In this document: one piece after another, positions 32,499-41,269 of the stretch
Position numbering within the stretch: position 1 is the first letter of the stretch
Layout: every line of letters starts with the position of its first letter
Assembly: GCF_000716675.1 (NCBI RefSeq)
Contig: NZ_JNXT01000019.1
Coordinates: 106,642 to 170,641 of the forward strand
DNA length: 64,000 nucleotides
Direction: 5' to 3'
Source: Streptomyces alboflavus
GTDB lineage: Bacteria > Actinomycetota > Actinomycetes > Streptomycetales > Streptomycetaceae
Translations under genes and position numbers: made by a program
The notes under the pieces: model-generated
The model's input: only the letters and a program-made list of their open reading frames with translations
Database searches by the model: none
Told to the model about the DNA's origin: nothing

Positions 32499-34928
32499 AT
32501 GACTTCCGACGGCACGCACGACGCTCGCGGTACGCACGCCACGCCGGTGCCGCGTCCGGCGCCGCGACCCGTGTCGCCGCAAGGCGGCGCGAGCGACGTC
32601 GAGCGCGCCATCAGCGAGGCCGGTCGGCCCGCGGGCGAGGCGGGGCGCGCCGGGAACGGCGTGGCGCCGCGTGCGGGGCAGGGGGGTGGACGGGCCGGGA
32701 GCGGTGGCGCGTCGCACGCCGGGAACGGTGGGCACGCTGGGACCGGTGGTGGACACGCCGGGACCGGCGGTGGGCACGCTGGGACCGGCGGTGGGCACGC
32801 CGCGAACGGCGGTGCGCGTTCCGGGACCGGCGGCGGCCACCCCGGACGCAGCGCCGCGCCCGCCGGTACAGGCGCCGCCGCGCACGCCCTCCCGCCCCGC
32901 CCCACCCGCGCCCCGGGCGCACCGGCCCGCACCGAGGGCGAGGAGTTCCTCGCCTGGCTGCGCACGCCCCGCCCCGCGGCGTTCCCCGGCGTCTGGCGGT
33001 TCGACCACCGGCCGCGGCCCGAGCAGGAGCCGGAGGTCGTCCCCACCCGGCAGCTCCTCAGCGGCGCGGTCATCGCCTTCCTGGTGGGCTGGCTCGTCTG
33101 GTCGCTGCTGTGGAACGGCTACCTGGGCGGCTGGTGGGTCGTCCCGCTGGAGCTGTTCCTGCCCGACGCCTGGATCTACACCGGCGACAGCGTCGGCAAC
33201 GCCATCGTCTGGAACGCGTACTACACCGTCATCGCCCTCGGCATCATGATCGCCGTCGGCCGCGTCGGCCGCTGGGGCGAGGTGTGGCGCCGCTTCGTCG
33301 TCCCCCGCCTCAAGCGCCCCGAGCCCCCCGCCCCGCCGCCCCCGCCGGGCGAGGACCCCGCCGAGTGGCCGAAGCTCCGCGCGGGCGGCGCCGGGGCCGC
33401 CGCCGACCGGCTCGCCGCCGACGCCCGCGCGGGCCGCATGCGGGACATCGACGTCGCCCGCATCGCCCGCGCCTGGCGCTCCGTGCGCTCCGGCAACAGC
33501 CCGCTCGCGACCTTCACCGACGCCGTCGTCCGCGACGGCGCCGCCGCCTGCCCGCACCCCTCCGGCGACCGCGACCTGCCCGCACGGGCCGCCCGCCACG
33601 ACCTCGCCACCGCGCAGGTCCGCATCGGCACGACGGTGGACGACCCCCGCAACCCGTACGCCTACCGGGGCGCGGGCCTCGCGCTCGGCCCCGACCTGAT
33701 CGGCACCTCCCTGCTCGCCGTCGGTCCCGCCGGGTCCGGCAAGACCGGCACCGTCGTGTGGCCGCTCGCCGAGGCGCTGTGCCTGCAGGCCCTCGCCGGG
33801 CGCGCCGCCGTCGTCGTCGTGGGCGCGGCGGGCGCGGGGCTCGGACCCGGTGACGACTACGACGTGGTGGTGCGCGTCGGCCACCCGGACTCCGTGTACG
33901 ACCTCGACCTCTACGGCGGTACGACCGACCCCGACGAGGCCGCCGCCGTGCTCGCCGAGGCCCTCGTCGGCGACCTCGTCGACCCGCACCCCGGGGCCGA
34001 CAGCCGCCGCTCGACCACCGTCCTCGCCCAGCTCCTCGGCCCGTTCCACGCGGTCCACGGCCGGTTCCCCGGCGTACCGGAGCTGCGGGCCCTGCTCGAC
34101 GGCGTGCCCGGCCACCTGGACGCGCTCCGCAAGGCCCTCCAGGACGCCGGGCAGGAGGTCATGCTGCGGGAACTCGACGCCCGCGAGCGGCAGCTGGGGC
34201 ACCCCGGCGACCCCGGCGCGATCCTCGCCGACCGCATCGCGCTGCTCGACCGGCCCGCGTTCGCCGCGTTCTTCGACACCTCCGGGCAGACCACGCCCTT
34301 CTCGCTGCGCGCCCTCGACCATCCGGTGCGGGTCCGCATCGACCTGCCCGAGCGCGGGCACGCGGACGCCTCACGGATCCTGGCGCGGCTCGTGCTCGCG
34401 CAGTTCACCGCGTCCGCAGCGGTACGCGACGACCGCTCCCTGTTCGCCTGCCTGGTCCTCGACGACGCCACCGGCACGGTGACGCCCGAGGCGGTGCGCC
34501 GCATCCAGCGGCTGCGGTCCGCGAACGCGGGGGTCGTCATGACGCTCCGTACGCTCGACGACGCGCCGCGGCCGCTGCGCACGCCCCTGCTCGGCGCCGT
34601 CGGCTGCCGCATGGCCCTGTCCGGGCTCACCCCCTGGGACGGGCAGGACTTCGCGGAGGTCTGGGGCAAGGAGTGGACGGAGGCGCGGGACGTCACCGAC
34701 CGTCAGATCATCGCCGAGACGCCCGCGGGGAAGGCCGTCCACGTCCTGCGCCGCGTGATCACCGGCCAGGCTCCCACCGCCCGTGCGGTCACCGTCCGGC
34801 AGGTCGAGCGCGAGCGCTGGTCGGCGTCGGAGCTGGCCCACGCGGTGCCGCCGGGGCACGCGGTGCTGTCGCTGACGGATGTACGGGGGGAGCACGCGCC
34901 GCCGTTGCTGGTGGATCTGCGGGGGTGA
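32499..34928 (+). CDS. Large membrane-anchored ATP-binding protein of unknown function
   Basis: 809 residues. Residues 1-140 are low-complexity Gly/Ala/His/Pro, including heptad repeats GHAGTGG at about 78-105. Two membrane helices lie near 187-206 and 238-253. The P-loop GPAGSGKTG is at about 409-417 with a hydrophobic Walker-B-like strand further on (LFACLVLDDATG). The layout (two helices, then an ATPase domain) recalls TraD/TraG or VirD4-like coupling proteins, and Streptomyces annotate such proteins as ATP/GTP-binding, but no conjugation genes are near. It sits between the GABA genes. Function unknown. Confidence 0.8.
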   Translation: MTSDGTHDARGTHATPVPRPAPRPVSPQGGASDVERAISEAGRPAGEAGRAGNGVAPRAGQGGGRAGSGGASHAGNGGHAGTGGGHAGTGGGHAGTGGGHAANGGARSGTGGGHPGRSAAPAGTGAAAHALPPRPTRAPGAPARTEGEEFLAWLRTPRPAAFPGVWRFDHRPRPEQEPEVVPTRQLLSGAVIAFLVGWLVWSLLWNGYLGGWWVVPLELFLPDAWIYTGDSVGNAIVWNAYYTVIALGIMIAVGRVGRWGEVWRRFVVPRLKRPEPPAPPPPPGEDPAEWPKLRAGGAGAAADRLAADARAGRMRDIDVARIARAWRSVRSGNSPLATFTDAVVRDGAAACPHPSGDRDLPARAARHDLATAQVRIGTTVDDPRNPYAYRGAGLALGPDLIGTSLLAVGPAGSGKTGTVVWPLAEALCLQALAGRAAVVVVGAAGAGLGPGDDYDVVVRVGHPDSVYDLDLYGGTTDPDEAAAVLAEALVGDLVDPHPGADSRRSTTVLAQLLGPFHAVHGRFPGVPELRALLDGVPGHLDALRKALQDAGQEVMLRELDARERQLGHPGDPGAILADRIALLDRPAFAAFFDTSGQTTPFSLRALDHPVRVRIDLPERGHADASRILARLVLAQFTASAAVRDDRSLFACLVLDDATGTVTPEAVRRIQRLRSANAGVVMTLRTLDDAPRPLRTPLLGAVGCRMALSGLTPWDGQDFAEVWGKEWTEARDVTDRQIIAETPAGKAVHVLRRVITGQAPTARAVTVRQVERERWSASELAHAVPPGHAVLSLTDVRGEHAPPLLVDLRG
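32730..32813. repeat. 21-bp tandem repeat in coding sequence
   Basis: Four imperfect copies of a 21-bp unit encode the heptad GHAGTGG/GHAANGG near the N-terminus of the membrane ATPase. The Gly/His-rich repeat is likely variable in copy number between strains. Confidence 0.85.
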
Positions 34929-35546
34929 ATGGCTTGCGCCCGCAGGGTCTGGGGGCTGCCTCCGCCGTCCCCCAAGCTCTCGGCTCCGCTTGAGCAGGGG
35001 ACCCCCCATCCCGAGACTGTTGGACCAGGGTGACCCCGGGCCCGGGGGGCGTTGCCGCTGCGGGCTGCGGGCTGTCGTGCCGACGCTTTTGGCGGTCCTC
35101 GGCGCCGCCCCCTTCTGGGGAACCGACGGGGGCGCCCACCCCGGCGCGGACGCGGCGCGACGCGGGGGCGTGCGGAGGTGCGTGCACTCCTGCGGCGTGC
35201 GCGAAAGGGCGCCGTCTATAGCCCGCAAGCTGCCCGGGGCGACCGTACGGTGAGGCAGAATCGACAGCAGCCGTCATACGCGACGGCCAAAAGATCAACT
35301 GGTGAGCCCCCGGCGGCCCGGCCCGCCGTACGGCTCACCGGCACCCGCCCGCACAACACCCCCAGCCGCAGTCGCACCCGACCGCAGCGCTAGCCCCCAC
35401 CGCGCCCGACCCGCAGCATCCCCCTCCGCTCCGCACCGCACCGACCGCAGCACCCGCCTCCGCACCGCACCCGACCCCAGCACCCGCACCGCACCCGCCC
35501 CCGGTCCCGCCGACCGGACTCCGCCGCCGTACGACCTGAAGGTCCC
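34929..35546. other. 618-bp gap between the membrane ATPase and the PucR-type regulator
   Basis: No convincing gene is seen. 34937-35010 holds a dispersed Streptomyces-type element (GGGTCTGGGGGCTGCC ... CCCCAAGCTCTCGGCTCCGC). The middle is low-information GC-rich sequence, and 35395-35520 is a C-rich tract with repeated CCGCACC/CCGCAGC motifs. The promoter of the regulator is probably in the relatively AT-rich part near 35205-35300. Confidence 0.6.
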
Positions 35547-37151
35547 ATGCCGCCCACGCTCGCCTCGCTCGTCCACCACTCCGCGCTCAAGCTCACCGTG
35601 CGCGCGGGCGAGGACCGCCTGGACACCCCCGTGCGCTGGGCGCACGTCAGCGAGCTCGCCGACCCCGTGCCGTACATGGAAGGCGGCGAGCTGCTCCTGA
35701 TCACCGCGCTCCAACTGGACGCGGAGGACCCGGACACCATGCGGCGCTACGTGAAGCGGCTCGTCGGCGCGGGCGTCGTCGGTCTCGGCTTCGCGGTCGG
35801 CGTGAACTACCCCGACATCCCCGAGGCGCTGGTCGAGGCGGCGCGGGCGGAGGACCTGCCCCTCATCGAGGTGCCGCGCCGCACCCCGTTCCTCGCCATC
35901 AGCAAGGCCGTCTCCGCCGCCATCGCCGCCGACCAGTACCGCGCCGTCACCGCGGGCTTCGCCGCCCAGCGCGAGCTGACCAAGCAGGCGCTCGGCGACG
36001 GCGCGCAGGGCCTGCTCGGCGCGCTCGCCGGACAGGTCGACGGCTGGGCCGCGCTGTACGACGCCTCGGGCGCCGTCGTCGCCACCGCGCCCGAGTGGGC
36101 CGCCCGGCGCGCCGCCCGGCTCACCCCCGACGTCGAGCGGCTCCGGGAGCGGCCCGCGCCCGCCAGCCTCGTCGTGGCCGGCGCCGACGACCGGGTCGAG
36201 CTGCACACCCTCGGCACCGGGCGGCGGCCGCGGGCCGCGCTCGCCGTCGGCACGGCCTCCACCCTCGGGACCGCCGAGCGGTACGCCGTGCACTCCGCGA
36301 TCGCCCTCCTCACCCTCACCACCGAGCGGTCCCGCTCCCTCCAGGCCGCTGAGGCCAGGATCGGCTCCGCCGTGCTGCGGATGCTGCTCGCCGGGGAGCC
36401 CGACCACGCCCGCGCGGTCGCCGGTGACCTGTACGGCGGGCTGCTCGACGCGCCCTTCCGGCTGGTCGTCGCCGAGGTGGCCGGGCCCGCGGAGGCCGCG
36501 GGCGAAGGAGCCGGGGCGGCCGAGGGCGCCTGGTCGACGGAGCTGGTCGACGCCGTCGAGTCGGCCGCGGCGCGCTTCGGCGAGGCGCTGCTCGTCGTGC
36601 CGTACGGGGAGCGGCTCGTCCTCCTCGTCGCCGACGGCGGGGCCGCGCATCTCGCCACCGTCGAGTACGCGGCGCTCCTCGACGCCGACCGGGCCGAGGG
36701 GCGCGAGTCTGCCGAGGAGCCCGGGCCGCTCATGGGACTCTCGGCGCCCGCCGGGCCCATCGCCGCCGCGCCCGCCTACAAGCAGGCCGAGCAGGCGCTG
36801 TCCGTCGCCCGGCGGCGTGGGCGGTGCCTCGTGGAGCACGAGGAGCTGGCCGCGGGGTCGGTGCTTCCGTTGCTCGCGGACGACGCGGTGCGGGCGTTCG
36901 CGGACGGGCTGCTGCGGGCGCTGCGCGAGCATGACGCCACCGGGCGGGGGGATCTGGTCGCCTCACTGCGGGCGTGGTTGTCGCGGCACGGGCAGTGGGA
37001 TGCCGCTGCCGCTGACCTCGGGGTGCATCGGCACACGCTGCGGTACCGGATGCGGCGGGTCGAGGAGATCCTCGGGCGCTCCCTGGACGACCCGGACGTC
37101 CGGATGGAGCTGTGGCTGTCACTGAAGGCGACGTCGGCGGCGGGGGAGTAG
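35547..37151 (+). CDS. PucR family transcriptional regulator, probable GABA-catabolism activator
   Basis: 534 residues in three parts: the N-terminal PucR domain (HSALKLTVRAGEDRLDTPVRWAHVSELADP ... GGELLLITAL), a central GGDEF-like/ligand region, and a C-terminal PucR helix-turn-helix (LRAWLSRHGQWDAAAADLGVHRHTLRYRMRRVEEILGRSLDD, residues about 474-515). In Corynebacterium glutamicum the PucR-type protein GabR activates gabTDP. The position here between gabT and a semialdehyde dehydrogenase suggests the same role. Effector and sites are not shown by the sequence. Confidence 0.9.
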   Translation: MPPTLASLVHHSALKLTVRAGEDRLDTPVRWAHVSELADPVPYMEGGELLLITALQLDAEDPDTMRRYVKRLVGAGVVGLGFAVGVNYPDIPEALVEAARAEDLPLIEVPRRTPFLAISKAVSAAIAADQYRAVTAGFAAQRELTKQALGDGAQGLLGALAGQVDGWAALYDASGAVVATAPEWAARRAARLTPDVERLRERPAPASLVVAGADDRVELHTLGTGRRPRAALAVGTASTLGTAERYAVHSAIALLTLTTERSRSLQAAEARIGSAVLRMLLAGEPDHARAVAGDLYGGLLDAPFRLVVAEVAGPAEAAGEGAGAAEGAWSTELVDAVESAAARFGEALLVVPYGERLVLLVADGGAAHLATVEYAALLDADRAEGRESAEEPGPLMGLSAPAGPIAAAPAYKQAEQALSVARRRGRCLVEHEELAAGSVLPLLADDAVRAFADGLLRALREHDATGRGDLVASLRAWLSRHGQWDAAAADLGVHRHTLRYRMRRVEEILGRSLDDPDVRMELWLSLKATSAAGE

Positions 37152-37198
37152 GCCGGGGGCCCTGGCGGACGTCCCGTGCGGGTGGGACAGCCGCCGCC

Positions 37199-37238
37199 GA
37201 TCGGCCTCCGGCCTCGTCCTCAGACGCCGGACGGGCTT
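37199..37238. repeat. Copy of the dispersed CGCCGGACGGGCT element
   Basis: GATCGGCCTCCGGCCTCGTC followed by CTCAGACGCCGGACGGGCTT matches the core of the elements at 9525, 41080, 51795 and 59709. Confidence 0.7.
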
Positions 37239-37259
37239 CTCCCACCCGCCCGCCCCTCC

Positions 37260-37297
37260 TGGGGCTCCGCCCCAGACCCCGCTCGGGCGGAGCCCCA
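37260..37297 (+). terminator. Terminator after the PucR-type gene
   Basis: TGGGGCTCCGCCC (37260-37272) and its complement (37285-37297) form a perfect 13-bp stem with a 12-base loop, 108 bp after the regulator's stop and before the next dehydrogenase. It is also the hairpin part of the dispersed repeat. Confidence 0.6.
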
Positions 37298-37435
37298 GCT
37301 GGAGCCCTGCCAGAACGGTGCGCCGAGGAACCCCACTACGCCGACTCGGACAACCCCCCACAGAAACCTCCACCCCTACGGTGGACCCCGTACACCCGAA
37401 GACGAACGAACCTCCGCGGAAGGGCCGGGATTCTC

Positions 37436-38881
37436 ATGACTTCCATCCACGCCTTCTGGCTCGCCGGTCGCCAGACCACCGGTGAGACCACCCTCGACGT
37501 CACCTCGCCCTGGGACGGGCGCCTCGTCGGCAAGGCGGCCGTGCCCACCGACGCGCAGGTGGAGGAGGCCGTCGCGGCCGCCTACGCCGTGCGCGACGAG
37601 TTCGCCGCGACCCCGGCGCACGTCCGCGCCGCCGCCCTCGACCACGTGAGCCGCCGCCTCGTCGAGCGCACCGAGGAGATCGCGCAGCTCATCTCCGCCG
37701 AGAACGGCAAGCCGATCAAGTGGGCGCGCGGCGAGGTCGGCCGCGCCGTCTCCGTGTTCCGCTTCGCCGCCGAGGAGGCCCGCCGCTTCAACGGCGGCGA
37801 GGCCCAGCGCCTGGACACCGACGCCGGCGGCCAGGGCCGGCTCGCCTTCACGCGCCGCTTCTCCAAGGGCGTCGTCCTCGGCATCGCGCCGTTCAACTTC
37901 CCGCTGAACCTGTGCGCCCACAAGGTCGCCCCGGCGATCGCCGTCGGCACGCCGATCATCCTGAAGCCCGCCCCGGCGACCCCGCTCAGCGGACTCCTCA
38001 TCGGCGAGCTGCTCGCCGAGACCGAGCTGCCCGCGGGCTCGTGGTCGGTGCTCCCGGTCGCGAACGACAAGATGCCCGCGCTCGTGCAGGACGAGCGGCT
38101 CCCGGTCGTCTCCTTCACCGGCTCCGAGAAGGTCGGCTACGCGATCATGGACTCGGTGCCGCGCAAGCACTGCACCCTGGAGCTCGGCGGCAACGGCGCG
38201 GCCGTCGTCCTCGGCGACTTCTCCTCCGAGGCCGACCTGGACTGGGTCGCCGCGCGCGTCGCGACCTTCTCCAACTACCAGGGCGGCCAGTCCTGCATCT
38301 CCGTGCAGCGGGTGATCGCGGACGCGTCCGTGTACGACCGGCTGCTCCCGAAGATCGTCGAGGCGGTCGAGGGCCAGGTCACCGGCGACCCGTCCGACCC
38401 GAAGACCGACGTCGGCCCGCTGGTCAACGAGGACGCGGCCAAGCGCGTGGAGTCCTGGGTCGACGAGGCCGTGGAGGCCGGCGCCCAGCTCCTGACCGGC
38501 GGCAAGCGCGACGGCGCCACGTACGCGCCGACCGTCCTCGCCGACGTGCCGGCCGACGTCACGATCGCCTGCGAGGAGGTCTTCGGCCCCGTCATGACGG
38601 TGACGAAGGTCGATGGCGAGCAGGCCGCGTACGACGCCGTCAACGACTCCAAGTACGGCCTCCAGGCGGGCGTGTTCACCCACGACCTGCAGACCGCCTT
38701 CCGCGCCCACCGCGCCCTCGAGGTCGGCGGCGTCGTCATCGGCGACGCGCCCTCCTACCGCGCCGACCAGATGCCCTACGGCGGCGTGAAGCAGTCCGGC
38801 GTCGGCCGCGAGGGCGTCCGCTTCGCCATGGACGACTACACGTACGAGCGCGTGATGGTCCTGACGGGGATCGAGCTGTAG
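37436..38881 (+). CDS. Aldehyde dehydrogenase, probable succinate-semialdehyde dehydrogenase
   Basis: 481 residues from the ATG at 37436. The catalytic cysteine is C287 (YQGGQSCISVQR) and the base is E249 (CTLELGGNGAAVV); APFNFPLN at 151-158 and SFTGSEKVG near 226-234 line the cofactor site. The FNFPLN and QSCISVQR forms resemble lactaldehyde/GAPN-like rather than classical GabD enzymes, so the substrate is not certain. Its location just after the PucR-type regulator and 5 kb from gabT makes succinate semialdehyde the best guess, closing the route to succinate. A frame-open extension upstream lacks coding character. Confidence 0.85.
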   Translation: MTSIHAFWLAGRQTTGETTLDVTSPWDGRLVGKAAVPTDAQVEEAVAAAYAVRDEFAATPAHVRAAALDHVSRRLVERTEEIAQLISAENGKPIKWARGEVGRAVSVFRFAAEEARRFNGGEAQRLDTDAGGQGRLAFTRRFSKGVVLGIAPFNFPLNLCAHKVAPAIAVGTPIILKPAPATPLSGLLIGELLAETELPAGSWSVLPVANDKMPALVQDERLPVVSFTGSEKVGYAIMDSVPRKHCTLELGGNGAAVVLGDFSSEADLDWVAARVATFSNYQGGQSCISVQRVIADASVYDRLLPKIVEAVEGQVTGDPSDPKTDVGPLVNEDAAKRVESWVDEAVEAGAQLLTGGKRDGATYAPTVLADVPADVTIACEEVFGPVMTVTKVDGEQAAYDAVNDSKYGLQAGVFTHDLQTAFRAHRALEVGGVVIGDAPSYRADQMPYGGVKQSGVGREGVRFAMDDYTYERVMVLTGIEL

Positions 38882-38906
38882 GCACCCGTCCCACCCGTCC
38901 CACCCG

Positions 38907-38949
38907 GAGAACGGCCGGAGCCCGCTGTGCGGGGGCTCCGGCCGTTCTC
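38907..38949 (+). terminator. Terminator after the third aldehyde dehydrogenase
   Basis: A perfect 17-bp inverted repeat (GAGAACGGCCGGAGCCC and complement) with a 9-base loop lies 25 bp after the stop codon. Confidence 0.85.
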
Positions 38950-39026
38950 GCGCGTTCGCTGCGCGAGGGCTGGTGGGAATGCCGGGAATCGGGTACGAAC
39001 GATCGAGTAGCACCGGTGAGTAACCA

Positions 39027-39070
39027 TGATCCGTTTCTGATCCGTTTCTGATCCAGTTCTGATCCGGTTC
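39027..39070. repeat. Four tandem 11-bp units before the acyl-CoA dehydrogenase
   Basis: TGATCCGTTTC, TGATCCGTTTC, TGATCCAGTTC and TGATCCGGTTC follow each other without gaps, then TG. The 11-bp period places each unit on the same face of the helix. The array ends 47 bp before the GTG start. Confidence 0.9.
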
Positions 39071-39117
39071 TGCCCGGTCCAAGATCGGTCCCGACCCCGA
39101 CCCCGACTCGCGGCGAG

Positions 39118-41067
39118 GTGAGCCTCTTGTCCGCACCACACTCCACAGAGCCCAAGGTTTCCGAACGTGAGGCAAGGCAGGTCGCCGAGGCCGCCCGCGA
39201 GCAGGACTGGCGCAAGCCCAGCTTCGCCAAGGAACTGTTCCTGGGCCGCTTCCGCCTCGACCTGATCCACCCGCACCCGCTGCCCGCCGACGAGGCGGTC
39301 CAGCGCGGCGAGGAGTTCCTCGCCAAGCTGCGCGACTTCTGCGAGACGAAGATCGACTCGGCCCGCATCGAGCGCGAGGCGCAGATCCCGGACGAGGTCG
39401 TCAACGGCCTCAAGGAACTCGGCGCGCTCGGCATGAAGATCGACACCAAGTACGGCGGCCTCGGCCTCACGCAGGTGTACTACAACAAGGCGCTCGCGCT
39501 CGTCGGCTCCGCCAACCCCGCGATCGGCGCGCTGCTCTCCGCCCATCAGTCGATCGGCGTACCGCAGCCCCTGAAGCTGTTCGGCACGCAGGAGCAGCGG
39601 GACGCGTTCCTGCCGCGCTGCGCCCGCACGGACATCTCCGCGTTCCTGCTCACCGAGCCGGACGTGGGCTCCGACCCGGCCCGGCTCGCCACCTCCGCCG
39701 TCCCCGACGGCGATAGCTACGTCCTGGACGGCGTGAAGCTGTGGACCACCAACGGCGTGGTCGCCGATCTGCTCGTGGTGATGGCGCGGGTGCCGAAGTC
39801 CGAGGGGCACAAGGGCGGGATCACGGCCTTCGTCGTCGAGGCCGCGTCCGAGGGCGTGACCGTCGAGAACCGCAACGCGTTCATGGGCCTGCGCGGCCTG
39901 GAGAACGGCGTCACCCGCTTCCACCAGGTGCGCGTCCCCGCCGCCAACCGCATCGGCCCCGAGGGCGCGGGCCTGAAGATCGCCCTCACCACCCTCAACA
40001 CCGGCCGCCTCTCGCTGCCCGCGATGTGCGTCGGCGCGGGCAAGTGGTGCCTGAAGATCGCCCGCGAGTGGTCGGCCGCGCGAGAGCAGTGGGGCAAGCC
40101 CGTCGCGTACCACGAGGCCGTCGGCTCGAAGATCTCCTTCATCGCCGCGACCACCTTCGCCCTGGAGGCCGTCCTCGACCTGTCCTCGCAGATGGCCGAC
40201 GAGGACCGCAACGACATCCGCATCGAGGCCGCCCTCGCCAAGCTGTACGGCTCCGAGATGGCCTGTCTGATGGCCGACGAGCTGGTGCAGATCCGCGGCG
40301 GCCGCGGCTTCGAGACCGCCGAGTCCCTCGCCGCCCGCGGCGAACGGGCCGTACCCGCCGAGCAGATCCTGCGCGACCTGCGCATCAACCGCATCTTCGA
40401 GGGCTCCACGGAGATCATGCACCTGCTGATCGCCCGCGAGGCCGTCGACGCCCATCTGAAGGTCGCCGGGGATCTCATCGACCCCGAGAAGACCCTCTCC
40501 GACAAGGCCCGCGCGGGAGCCGCCGCCGGTGCCTTCTACGCCCGCTGGCTGCCCAAGCTCGTCGCGGGGCCCGGTCAACTCCCGCGTACGTACGCCGACT
40601 TCCATCCGGCGGGGCACGCGGACCTCGCGGCTCATCTGCGCTACGTCGAGCGCTCGGCCCGCAAGCTGGCCCGCTCCACGTTCTACGCCATGTCCCGGTG
40701 GCAGGGGCGGATGGAGACCAAGCAGGGCTTCCTCGGGCGGATCGTCGACATCGGCGCGGAGCTGTTCGCGATGAGCGCGGCCTGTGTGCGGGCCGAACTC
40801 CTGCGCACCACCGAGGGGCACGGCCGTGAGGCCTACCAGCTCGCCGACACCTTCTGCCGCCAGGCCCGCATCCGCGTCGACGAACTCTTCGGCCGGCTGT
40901 GGACCAACACGGACGACCAGGACCGTCGGGTGGTCAAGGGCGTCCTCTCCGGTACGTACACCTGGCTGGAACAGGGTGTCATCGACCCCAGCGGCGACGG
41001 CCCGTGGATCGCGGACGCGACCCCGGGGGCGAGCACGAGGGAGAACGTCCACCGTCCGATCCGCTGA
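39118..41067 (+). CDS. Acyl-CoA dehydrogenase family protein (long form)
   Basis: About 649 residues. The N-terminal acyl-CoA dehydrogenase domains include SAFLLTEPDVGSDPARL (FAD/substrate loop), LDGVKLWTTNGVVADLLVVMAR and FMGLRGLENGVTRFHQVRVP. The helical domain has LTTLNTGRLSLPAMCVG, EAALAKLYGSEMACLMADELVQIRGGRGF and INRIFEGSTEIM, where the catalytic glutamate (FEGST) is seen. The extra ~180 C-terminal residues match the VLCAD/FadE-like long class. It oxidises acyl-CoA to enoyl-CoA. GTG 39118 gives the longest form; TTG 39127 has the better placed ribosome site (GAGGTGA). Confidence 0.93.
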   Translation: MSLLSAPHSTEPKVSEREARQVAEAAREQDWRKPSFAKELFLGRFRLDLIHPHPLPADEAVQRGEEFLAKLRDFCETKIDSARIEREAQIPDEVVNGLKELGALGMKIDTKYGGLGLTQVYYNKALALVGSANPAIGALLSAHQSIGVPQPLKLFGTQEQRDAFLPRCARTDISAFLLTEPDVGSDPARLATSAVPDGDSYVLDGVKLWTTNGVVADLLVVMARVPKSEGHKGGITAFVVEAASEGVTVENRNAFMGLRGLENGVTRFHQVRVPAANRIGPEGAGLKIALTTLNTGRLSLPAMCVGAGKWCLKIAREWSAAREQWGKPVAYHEAVGSKISFIAATTFALEAVLDLSSQMADEDRNDIRIEAALAKLYGSEMACLMADELVQIRGGRGFETAESLAARGERAVPAEQILRDLRINRIFEGSTEIMHLLIAREAVDAHLKVAGDLIDPEKTLSDKARAGAAAGAFYARWLPKLVAGPGQLPRTYADFHPAGHADLAAHLRYVERSARKLARSTFYAMSRWQGRMETKQGFLGRIVDIGAELFAMSAACVRAELLRTTEGHGREAYQLADTFCRQARIRVDELFGRLWTNTDDQDRRVVKGVLSGTYTWLEQGVIDPSGDGPWIADATPGASTRENVHRPIR

Positions 41068-41079
41068 GGCCGAGGGGCT

Positions 41080-41187
41080 GATTTCAGCCCGTCCGGCGTT
41101 TGAGGACGAGGCGCGGAGCGCCGATCAGCGGGGTCCAGGGGGCGCAGCCCCCGGTTTCGGAGAAGGGGCGGGACTGGGGCGCCCCGC
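41080..41187. repeat. Dispersed GC-rich intergenic repeat
   Basis: GATTTCAGCCCGTCCGGCG, GGACGAGGCGCGGAGCGCCG and the hairpin GGGGGCGCAGCCCCC follow the acyl-CoA dehydrogenase stop. It nearly matches the copy at 51795-51900. The hairpin may act as the terminator of the upstream gene. Confidence 0.85.
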
Positions 41188-41269
41188 GAGGCCCACCCAC
41201 CCCGCCCCCGCCCGGCGCGAGCCGAGAGGCGCTGTCGGATCCGGGGCCGGGTGCGGCCACAATGGGGGC

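Noticed and set aside
32499..34928. Integrated conjugative element marker
   Set aside because: The ATPase looks TraG/VirD4-like, but no integrase, att sites, replication or spread genes are present.
39027..39070. Firm PHO-box call
   Set aside because: The 11-bp period fits, but the units lack the GTTCACC core, so only a general repeat was reported.
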